64,000 nucleotides of DNA from Xylanibacter oryzae DSM 17970 (GTDB lineage: Bacteria; Bacteroidota; Bacteroidia; Bacteroidales; Bacteroidaceae): NCBI RefSeq assembly GCF_000585355.1, contig NZ_KK073873.1:3019703-3083702 (forward strand), written 5' to 3'. Made by a program: the position numbers and the translations under genes. This document shows, piece after piece, positions 57,678-64,000 of this stretch. Below the pieces are notes generated by a model that ran no database searches, was not told the origin of the DNA, and saw only the letters and a list, made by a program, of their open reading frames with translations. How positions within the stretch are numbered: position 1 is the first letter of the stretch; each line of letters begins with the position of its first letter.

Positions 57678-57794
57678 ATGAAAGATTCCTCTTATCGGAA
57701 TCTAAAATATATACGTCAGTGGTTTTTGTTTTATAATCAAGAAGGCTCAATTTGCCAACAAGCTGTTGGCAAATTAGGCGAAGAAATGTTTTAA
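57678..57794 (+). pseudogene. Second DUF1016 N-terminal fragment
   Basis: The 38 codons start MKDSSYRNLKYIRQWFLFY and continue NQEGSICQQAVGKLGEEMF, then a stop. They match the same region of DUF1016 as the start of the fragment at 54286, and the DNA is similar too (ACAAGCTGTTGGCAAATTAG versus its counterpart). The nuclease part is missing. Confidence 0.7.
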
Positions 57795-57799
57795 TCACA

Positions 57800-57842
57800 T
57801 CCCTCCCGGCTTCGCCGTACTCCCTCAAATCTTCGAGGGAGA
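57800..57842. repeat. Intergenic repeat with CTCCCTC/GAGGGAG arms
   Basis: The segment contains CATCCCTCCCGGCTTCGCCG followed by CTCCCTC and GAGGGAG arms. I recall sequences of this kind as dispersed intergenic repeats of gut bacteria. The stem could also act as a terminator. Confidence 0.45.
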
Positions 57843-57973
57843 ATAAAATTACTTTTTCTAAGGGATTTTTTTATAAATAAATGTCACTTTACCACTTGCC
57901 CTGTGTTTATGCAGCTTTCACGTGGTATGAAATACCACAAAACACCACTGTGCTACCACTCTAAAATCAATAT

Positions 57974-60061
57974 TTAATTTGATTTTACGTAATACACTGA
58001 TCCGTAATTCATCTTCTTGTGTTTGAAACTCTGACGCATCAGATATCTGCCTAATTTCTGATAGTTCGATTTATCTTCTTTCAGACTCTTGTACTTTAGA
58101 TGCAAGTTGTGCAGAATGGTGCTCACCATCAAGTATTCGCCATTCTCACCATGCTTGGGCTTGCGGTACACCTCGTTGAACACCTCCTGCATAATGTCAT
58201 ACTGCTCGAAGTCATGATTCTGAAGCTGGATGGCGCTCTCCTCTTCGCTGTCAAACCAACTCCTGATACCTTGCTGCAGCTCTGCCTTGAGCTGCGCATA
58301 GATCTGTGGATAATTGTATGGCGTACGGGTATCTATCTTGGCCGTGGTACGGATACACATATATCTACGTGAACCTGAGGGATCGGTCAGTGGGGTCATG
58401 TCGTTTGTCGTGGCTATGAATGCCGAGTGGCGGGCGTTGTCTTGGATGACAGATGAGTAAAGTTGGCGGCTCATTACCGATGTCTTCTGCAAGATATGCT
58501 TCAAGAATGCCGTCTGGCGCTTGGTAATGCTGTCGTACTCATCTATGTTTATCAGACAGAAGCGGCTCAGGGCCCTCTCGGCGTCGTTCTTATTGGCAAA
58601 GTCCAGTCGGTCTGTGTAATAATTGCGTAGCTCCTCGGGCAGGATGAGTTTACAAAACGTCGACTTGCCGTCGCCCTGTGCACCAATGATGAGAGGCACC
58701 ATTGCGTTACCGTGTATCTTGTTCAGACCCATCCATTGAGCCACCATGCCGAGCATCCATGTATGGAAGTTTCGCTCCCAGTCTGCATTAGCTGTTGGCA
58801 CCCTTCGGGCCAGTTCGCTGATTCTGTCCTTTCCGTCCCAATCCGGCAGAGCACCGAGATATTCGTGTACTGGGTCATAATCGTTGATGTAGGTGGATTC
58901 TACAAAACGCTTTACGTCTTTATCCCAGATTACGATGCCCTCCATCAAGGCATCTATCACGATGCGGTTGGTAGCCTCTTTGGTGAGTGCCGACCAGTCG
59001 AACATATACATGCCCTCTTCGATATATTCCAGTTGGTTGGTAATGCTGTTTCGTCTGAATTTATATCTTCGTTTGAGGAAATCACGCAGCTGAGCCATCT
59101 CGACGGATGGTTCGGGGATGGCCGAGTCGCTGCCTATTTTGCCTACGTTATAGATGTTGTTGAAGCATCCGCGCACCAGCATCTCGTAGTTGCTGTAAGG
59201 GGTGATATGGAGGAGACGCTTTACCGCGAATTCCTGCGACAAACCGTTCTTCATGCATTCGTGGGCGAGGGCCATTATAAAGAGATCCAGGTCATTCATA
59301 TTTTTCCGTATGGTGTTGCGGTAGCAATACTGAAATTTAGTCTGCGCCATCTGATAATTATCATATCCGGGTAGTATATTGTTGGCATATGGCAAGGCAT
59401 CGGCAGTACCCAACTGATGCAATCTCGTATCACCATGAAGAATACTATCCGTGAGCGACGACTCCGGTTGCTCAAGCACTATCGGCAGAGCCTTTACATT
59501 TAGATATACATCAGTATCTGTACCAATGCGGCAACCACGTTCGATGCGTGGGGATTTGCGTTCAGGTTCGATACCAAGTTGGGCGGTATAGTATTTTGAA
59601 GCCATGTAATAGGCATGCTGATGAAAATATTTAGAATTGTTTCCATAAGGGGAGTCGTCTGTTGATTCAAATTGAGGTAATGTGCCATCAGGCAGTGTAA
59701 AAGTCACTATGATTTTTACAGACCGTCCGCTGCTGCCGGTAAAGCACATCAGCGTCTGTGGCAGAGATGCTGCCGCCTTTTTTATGGCATCATTCTGTAC
59801 CTCGTCGTGAGTCTTGAAACTAAGCATTACATATCCCGTGTATTCTCCTTCGTCTGAGATTGTAAACCTTGCAATTGGCAATCTGTCAGCATCTTCTACA
59901 GTGGCACTACGCTCTAAGTTGACTGCTGAGCGTAGTTTCCACCTCAGATTGTTACAATGTTTGTCGTATTTGCCCGAATGCAACAGTTCGAATACTTCAT
60001 CGAGTGATACGCCTTTTATTTTGCGTTCGCCCTTGCTTAAATAGTCTAATCTTATTCCCAT
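57974..60061 (-). CDS. BT4734-type / VirE primase-helicase (DUF3874)
   Basis: The 695-residue protein has an N-terminal BT4734/BF3469-like domain (about 30-200, with HQHAYYMASKYY and RIERGCRIGTD), which I recall as related to archaeo-eukaryotic primases. A middle VirE domain follows with P-loop GAQGDGKSTF and RFCLINIDEYDS as Walker B. A DUF3874 winged-helix-like end closes the protein. Such proteins occur near capsule loci and mobile DNA in Bacteroidota. The ATG follows a repeat array resembling iterons, so it may be a replication protein. It has no phage neighbour on its left, only restriction-gene remnants. Confidence 0.85.
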   Translation of the reverse strand: MGIRLDYLSKGERKIKGVSLDEVFELLHSGKYDKHCNNLRWKLRSAVNLERSATVEDADRLPIARFTISDEGEYTGYVMLSFKTHDEVQNDAIKKAAASLPQTLMCFTGSSGRSVKIIVTFTLPDGTLPQFESTDDSPYGNNSKYFHQHAYYMASKYYTAQLGIEPERKSPRIERGCRIGTDTDVYLNVKALPIVLEQPESSLTDSILHGDTRLHQLGTADALPYANNILPGYDNYQMAQTKFQYCYRNTIRKNMNDLDLFIMALAHECMKNGLSQEFAVKRLLHITPYSNYEMLVRGCFNNIYNVGKIGSDSAIPEPSVEMAQLRDFLKRRYKFRRNSITNQLEYIEEGMYMFDWSALTKEATNRIVIDALMEGIVIWDKDVKRFVESTYINDYDPVHEYLGALPDWDGKDRISELARRVPTANADWERNFHTWMLGMVAQWMGLNKIHGNAMVPLIIGAQGDGKSTFCKLILPEELRNYYTDRLDFANKNDAERALSRFCLINIDEYDSITKRQTAFLKHILQKTSVMSRQLYSSVIQDNARHSAFIATTNDMTPLTDPSGSRRYMCIRTTAKIDTRTPYNYPQIYAQLKAELQQGIRSWFDSEEESAIQLQNHDFEQYDIMQEVFNEVYRKPKHGENGEYLMVSTILHNLHLKYKSLKEDKSNYQKLGRYLMRQSFKHKKMNYGSVYYVKSN

Positions 60062-60074
60062 TTTCCGTATACTT

Positions 60075-60206
60075 TTGTCTTTATTTTCAAGAGCATAGCT
60101 CTCACTTTCAGGAAGATAGCTTTTACCTTGTCAAAGCATAGCTCCCATAGTTCAATAGCTATGCTTTTGAGGTGGCGGAGCATAGCTCCGGAGTGGTATT
60201 TGAGTG
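60075..60206 (-). repeat. Iteron-like array upstream of the virE-type gene
   Basis: Four to five units of the type AGCTATGCTTTGACAAGG follow one another at about 21-23 nt spacing, read toward the gene on the minus strand. Units vary at the middle bases. A related array lies at 28646-28765, and a two-unit array at 9992-10035. Confidence 0.7.
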
Positions 60207-60335
60207 ACGTTTTGTGGCATTTATGTTGGTTGTCGTAAAATATTATCATATTGATATTCAGTCGTTTACCACATGTAGTGGTAAAGTGGTAGTTATTTTT
60301 TGTTTTTTTGTTTTGCAAAGGGCAGGGAAACCGAT

Positions 60336-60536
60336 TTACAGTCCCCATTCCCTAGCTTTTCGTCTGTAATAAGCAGGCAGCGTATAGTGTTCGTACTTGC
60401 ACGTATTGCAGACTTTGCGATAGGTCCCTGTCTTCATCCGTTCGAATTCATCGACAGGCTTATCCTGACCGCAATAGACACATATTTGATGAGTCGGGAG
60501 TGTCGCCCGATCTATAAAACTTGGTTTAGTTTTCTT
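60336..60536 (-). pseudogene. Small zinc-ribbon-like gene with AAG in place of ATG
   Basis: The frame reads KKTKPSFIDRATLPTHQ, then CVYCGQDKPVDEF and VCNTCKYEHY: two CxxC pairs 26 residues apart, typical of small HNH- or zinc-ribbon-like phage proteins. A perfect GAAAGGAGG lies upstream, and eight bases later the expected ATG is AAG. No ATG, GTG or TTG fits. Either the start was lost by one base or a non-standard start is used. It lies between the primase-helicase gene and the VirE unit. Confidence 0.5.
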
Positions 60537-60593
60537 GCCTTTTACCTCCTTTCTGTTGTTAATGAGTTATTCACATACTCAATGTTCATTTAC

Positions 60594-62468
60594 CTAAAAT
60601 GGACAGTCATCCCCTTTGACAGGCGGAATGTCATCATCATCTTCAAAGTTGAATGTACCCTGTTCGGCATCAGTCCTTGGTACCCAGTTCTTGTGATTGA
60701 TCGTATAGTCGATATACCTAACCATCTTGGCATCACTCGTGTCGGCATGACAGATGTTATACCTGCCACTTTCGGGGTCGAAACATATGGCTGCATGACC
60801 TACGGTTCCCATCCTCGGCTGACTCCTTATCTTGTCTACGTAAACCACGATTCTGTTTATCGAATCGTCCTTGTGCATGATGATACCCGTGTCGCAGAGG
60901 TTGTAGAACATCGAACTGCCGCTGATGTCGTACAGTGTGGGCATCGCCATCTTGCCGCTCGATAGCAGAACAGGCTTGCGGGGATGCGCTACCAGTATTA
61001 CACAGATACACTTGTCGGTGGCAAATTCGGCCAGCATCCTGATGTTCTCGTTTATCTTCTCATAGTCGGTAACTCCACTCTCATGGCTCAGGTCGATATA
61101 CGCAAACGGGTCTATGAGCAACAGTTTGATATCCTCCTTGATGATCAACTGCTCTGCCGTATGCAGTATCGTCGGCATATCCTTCTTGATGTCACCGCCT
61201 ATGTGGAAGATATTACTATCCATATACCTCTTACACCGATCGTAAGCCCCATCGTGCACATTCACTTTATCATGCACATTATAACCCAAAAGTTTTGAGG
61301 CATACTCAGTGTAATGCTCCTGTATAGGCCTTTTCTCAGGCGAGAATACCGCACATTTCCATCCAAATCTGACCAACAGGCGAACAGCAATGAAGTCGGC
61401 GAAAGTACTCTTACCCGTACCGGGCGAACCGGTGAGGACGATAAATTGCCCTTCAAGAAACCGCATGTTGTTATCCAGTTCATAGAGACCGATCGCCTTG
61501 CCATCAGGCAGTCCGTTATCACGGATATCATCCATGCCATCCTCTACATCAGTCAGAGTAACGACACCCGACAGCGGACAGTCTACCGCGTTGTCTATGC
61601 AGTATTTCACGGCTTCCTTACCGCCCTCTATCAGACACTCATTGGCATCATTGACCTCCTCCATTTCTTTCCCTACAGGCCAGCTCCACTCCACGATTTT
61701 GCAACGGCTCTCACCGAAGTATAGAGCAAGGTTCTTACGTAGTTTCTGTCCCGGAGTATCCATGTCGCCGGCTATGTAGATAGTCTTCAAATGGTCGAGA
61801 TGCGAATACTTGAAACGGTCAAAATTGCAGACCTCAAAGTTAGACCCATTGGCTACGCTTATCACATTCTCATATCCGCAGTGTGCTATCGACAGAGCGT
61901 CCATACGACCCTCGGTGATGAACAGTTCGGTCTGCCCAAGGGCGGCATCAATATTCCATGGTATCAGCTCGCAATCCGAGTCCTGAAGTAGCCGTTTGTC
62001 TACAGTGCGATACATACAGTTTACAGCCACTTTGCCATCGTATGCGGGGAAAGCCATGCAGGCAAAATCCAAGCCTTTAAAGTTGCGCACACCCTCCATC
62101 ACATGCATCCTCATCATGAGGTCCTCGTCGTCAAGTTTACGGCTCTTGAGATAGGCTATGATATCAGGCGAGTGCAATATCTTGAGGTCGTCACATTTAG
62201 GCAACTTATAATCGTGCTTGTGCACAGGCCGTGAACGGTCGTTATAGGTTCGGCATTTCTCTTTGAGGATGAACGTCCTTCCGCAATGAAAGCACTTACC
62301 GATACCTGTCTTCAGATTCAGCTTGACGGAGGTATCGCCCGGATGACCACGATCATCACGGCATGCAGGACACGTACTGCGGGCAATATCGCCCTTGATA
62401 TGCTTTAAGTCGAAGTCAGCTTTGGGTACAATCAGAAATCCACGCTTTGTCTCCTTGTATTCTTTCAT
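60594..62468 (-). CDS. Phage-type primase-helicase (zinc finger, TOPRIM, RecA-like)
   Basis: The 624-residue protein begins with a zinc finger (C33, C36, C59, C62 in CPACRDD and CFHCGRTF). A TOPRIM domain follows (FITEGRMDALSIAHCG, with YIAGDMDTPGQKL), then a DnaB/Twinkle-type helicase with Walker A GSPGTGKSTF near 348 and LLLIDPFAYID. This is the T7 gp4/Twinkle architecture. It is probably a phage or mobile-element replication protein. It starts 4 nt after the Lin1244-like gene stop and runs leftward with it. Confidence 0.9.
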   Translation of the reverse strand: MKEYKETKRGFLIVPKADFDLKHIKGDIARSTCPACRDDRGHPGDTSVKLNLKTGIGKCFHCGRTFILKEKCRTYNDRSRPVHKHDYKLPKCDDLKILHSPDIIAYLKSRKLDDEDLMMRMHVMEGVRNFKGLDFACMAFPAYDGKVAVNCMYRTVDKRLLQDSDCELIPWNIDAALGQTELFITEGRMDALSIAHCGYENVISVANGSNFEVCNFDRFKYSHLDHLKTIYIAGDMDTPGQKLRKNLALYFGESRCKIVEWSWPVGKEMEEVNDANECLIEGGKEAVKYCIDNAVDCPLSGVVTLTDVEDGMDDIRDNGLPDGKAIGLYELDNNMRFLEGQFIVLTGSPGTGKSTFADFIAVRLLVRFGWKCAVFSPEKRPIQEHYTEYASKLLGYNVHDKVNVHDGAYDRCKRYMDSNIFHIGGDIKKDMPTILHTAEQLIIKEDIKLLLIDPFAYIDLSHESGVTDYEKINENIRMLAEFATDKCICVILVAHPRKPVLLSSGKMAMPTLYDISGSSMFYNLCDTGIIMHKDDSINRIVVYVDKIRSQPRMGTVGHAAICFDPESGRYNICHADTSDAKMVRYIDYTINHKNWVPRTDAEQGTFNFEDDDDIPPVKGDDCPF

Positions 62469-62472
62469 CGCC

Positions 62473-63393
62473 CTACTCCCAGCATTGCGTTTTGTTGTTC
62501 CATTCCATCATGTCGTCCATACAGGCAGGTGCATCCATCGGTACAATCTCACCGTGTGGCCCTCTGCGCCGCCCCTTCGAATCTATCGTGCCGTAGCCGT
62601 CAAACGGTTTGCCGGCCTTTCTCTTAGCCTGCTCTACATTGAAGCGGAGCATATTGTTAATCTTCTTGTTCAGTTCCTCACGTGGAGCCTTGCCCGGACG
62701 TATCCAGTTCACGAAGTAGCGCTTGGCACGTGATATGGTAAACGGTTCGCCGTCATCGTAACATCCGTTCATCTCTATCTCATCAATAAAACTGCGTTTT
62801 ACAAATTCTCTGATCATTTTGTTGGAGCATATGCAAAGAGCCATTCGCTGTTCTATCTTCTCAAGCCAATCCGGTGAACGGAAAATATCTTCTATTAATT
62901 CATGAAAATCTGTGGTGCTGGTAGTGGTTCTTATTGGTACACCAGTACCAATATTCTTTGTATTTTGTATTCTTGTATTTTGTATCTGAGATCTGCGCGC
63001 CTCTGCGCGTACCTTATAGAGCGTCGTTGATTCACCATTGAGTGGCCGTTCATTCACCGTTGATTCACCACCGGACGGCGTGTCACCAAGAATGGTCTCA
63101 ATATTGAATGTTTTTTGTAGCAGTCGGCACTGGAAATGTTCGCCCTCTACATCAAAAAGTCCGAAGTCTTTGATGATATGCCATACGTACGATTTCTTCT
63201 TGTGTGCCAGCATTGATATTATCAGCAGGGTTTCTTCATTACCGATAGCGTCTTCATACTTTGCCAGTTCGAAAACTATCATCATAAATACACCTAGGCC
63301 CTCTGCCTTTTCGGCGCGTCTTAGTTCGTATACTCCTTTGCTTTCCATAAGTTTGCGACTTATCTGAATGTAGCCTGATCTTTTCTTTTTCAT
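62473..63393 (-). CDS. Lin1244/Lin1753-like (DUF4373) replication-associated protein
   Basis: The N-terminal 100 residues (GYIQISRKLMESKGVYEL, then IGNEETLLIISMLAHKKKSYVWHIIKDFGLF) match the Lin1244/Lin1753-like domain of phage DnaD-like proteins. The middle is a low-complexity linker, and the C-terminal part is basic. In this gene order such proteins act with the primase-helicase in replication. It follows the M15 gene by 28 nt. Exact role unproven. Confidence 0.75.
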   Translation of the reverse strand: MKKKRSGYIQISRKLMESKGVYELRRAEKAEGLGVFMMIVFELAKYEDAIGNEETLLIISMLAHKKKSYVWHIIKDFGLFDVEGEHFQCRLLQKTFNIETILGDTPSGGESTVNERPLNGESTTLYKVRAEARRSQIQNTRIQNTKNIGTGVPIRTTTSTTDFHELIEDIFRSPDWLEKIEQRMALCICSNKMIREFVKRSFIDEIEMNGCYDDGEPFTISRAKRYFVNWIRPGKAPREELNKKINNMLRFNVEQAKRKAGKPFDGYGTIDSKGRRRGPHGEIVPMDAPACMDDMMEWNNKTQCWE

Positions 63394-63421
63394 ACTCTTT
63401 ATTATTTTTGATTTGATATAC

Positions 63422-63889
63422 TTAATCTAGTGTTTTATTTATTGTGGCGTTTGCCTTGAAGTTCTGGTCTATAAAGTGCCTTGGGTGGTCTGAGTAGCTC
63501 ACGTGTATCCACTCACTGCCACGGTGGTCGTGCTCCCATAGCAACTGGTCTACATGATTGTTGGTCATTAGTATCTGCCACAGTTTCACGGCATACTCCT
63601 TGCTGCGTATATGCAGGTCGGCAGCCTTGCCCGACAGGTGCTGACTCTTGCCTGCACCGCCCACACGCTTGTTGAGCAACTTACAGCGATAACCTGAAGT
63701 CACTATGATAGACTCTTTCAGCATGATACGTGTAGGCTCCAATATGCAGGTGCATAGTTTTCTAAGATTTTCGATGATACCCTCATCCGGGGTGTTGTTG
63801 ATGTGCAGGTTATCCGCTGTATGCGACCTGATGAATTCAGACAACATAAAATGTTCTGATAGTAATTGATGAATATCCAATTTATCCAT
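63422..63889 (-). CDS. M15-family peptidase (D-Ala-D-Ala carboxypeptidase-like)
   Basis: The 155-residue protein has the M15A zinc site: H84 and D91 in SQHLSGKAADLHI and H129 in EWIHVSY. It has no signal peptide, so it may be a phage endolysin-type enzyme or a stand-in for the amidase of HU-smalltalk modules. It is the first gene after a terminator. Confidence 0.88.
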   Translation of the reverse strand: MDKLDIHQLLSEHFMLSEFIRSHTADNLHINNTPDEGIIENLRKLCTCILEPTRIMLKESIIVTSGYRCKLLNKRVGGAGKSQHLSGKAADLHIRSKEYAVKLWQILMTNNHVDQLLWEHDHRGSEWIHVSYSDHPRHFIDQNFKANATINKTLD

Positions 63890-63902
63890 TTTGATTTGTG
63901 TT

Positions 63903-63960
63903 AAAAAAAAGACAGAGCGGTGGCCGTACGAAGAAGTTCCGTACTTCCACGCACCCTGTC
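63903..63960 (-). terminator. Intrinsic terminator of a gene beyond the right edge
   Basis: On the minus strand an interrupted stem (GACAG/CTGTC, GTGG/CCAC and GTAC/GTAC arms) is followed by eight Ts. It ends the transcript entering from the right, 13 nt before the M15 start. Confidence 0.75.
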
Positions 63961-64000
63961 AGATATCACTAAAATAAAGACTTATATCAATTAACCATTG

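Larger units (their letters stand above)
57884..60291 (-). mobile_element. VirE-type primase-helicase unit with inverted-repeat ends
   Basis: TGTCACTTTACCACT at 57884-57898 and its near-inverse AGTGGTAAAGTGGTA at 60277-60291 bound the unit, with inner AGTGGTA/TACCAC repeats next to each end. It contains one gene (57974-60061) and an iteron-like array upstream of it. The same ends and array, without the gene, lie at 28545-28864. This suggests a mobile unit; no transposase is recognised. Confidence 0.6.

Noticed and set aside
59500..59688. Short frames opposite or within the VirE-type gene
   Set aside because: They have no start signals and overlap a well-supported gene.

Overview
The window looks like a chromosomal segment of a gut or rumen Prevotella-type Bacteroidota. 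It is AT-rich, carries TAnnTTTG -7 promoter elements with an upstream TTG, and encodes the type IX secretion proteins PorU and PorV. It also holds the gene order rplM-rpsI-rpsB-tsf, an HU-like DNA-binding gene followed by a 'smalltalk' gene, a BT4734/VirE primase-helicase gene, and a large block of pectin-degrading enzymes. No rRNA, tRNA or CRISPR array was seen.

Layout. (1) 1-9.8 kb: surface-polysaccharide genes. They comprise two paralogous membrane proteins, a leftward block (glycosyltransferases and a Wzx-type flippase), and a rightward block from a good promoter (hexapeptide acetyltransferase, LicD, IspD/TarI-like cytidylyltransferase, SDR epimerase). (2) 10.5-13.6 kb: ribosomal protein and EF-Ts genes. 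(3) 13.7-19.6 kb: FAH-family hydrolase, porU, porV, ispF. (4) 19.6-28.4 kb and 31.9-49.8 kb: two tightly packed rightward operons whose domain content matches the enzymes for rhamnogalacturonan II (RG-II). These are GH43-like, GH143+GH142, GH78, an STN-esterase, GH95, GH140, GH78+GH33-like, GH138-like, GH137+GH2 and GH2. No SusC/SusD pair is present. Between them sit ogt, a DMT exporter, an AraC regulator and a thioredoxin-like lipoprotein. (5) 50-54 kb: a small secreted protein, then leftward patatin, esterase, smalltalk and HU genes; HU has a structured 5' leader. (6) 54.2-57.8 kb: a gene graveyard holding fragments of hsdM, RhuM, DUF1016 and an IS30 transposase around two intact genes, a putAbiC-like abortive-infection protein and an ORF6N protein. 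(7) 57.9-64 kb: replication and phage-like leftward genes (primase-helicases, a Lin1244-like protein, M15 peptidase).

The most unusual observations are as follows. The VirE primase-helicase gene sits in a unit with inverted-repeat ends and an iteron-like array, and a 320-bp copy of the same ends and iterons without the gene lies at 28.5-28.9 kb. The HU leader is duplicated 2 kb away with compensatory stem changes, and that copy lost its promoter by an exact 34-nt deletion between short repeats. Two fused enzymes (GH143+GH142 and GH78+GH33-like) each pair the activities expected for one RG-II disaccharide side chain. All functional calls are from reading the sequence and from recall of the families; none was checked by a database search.
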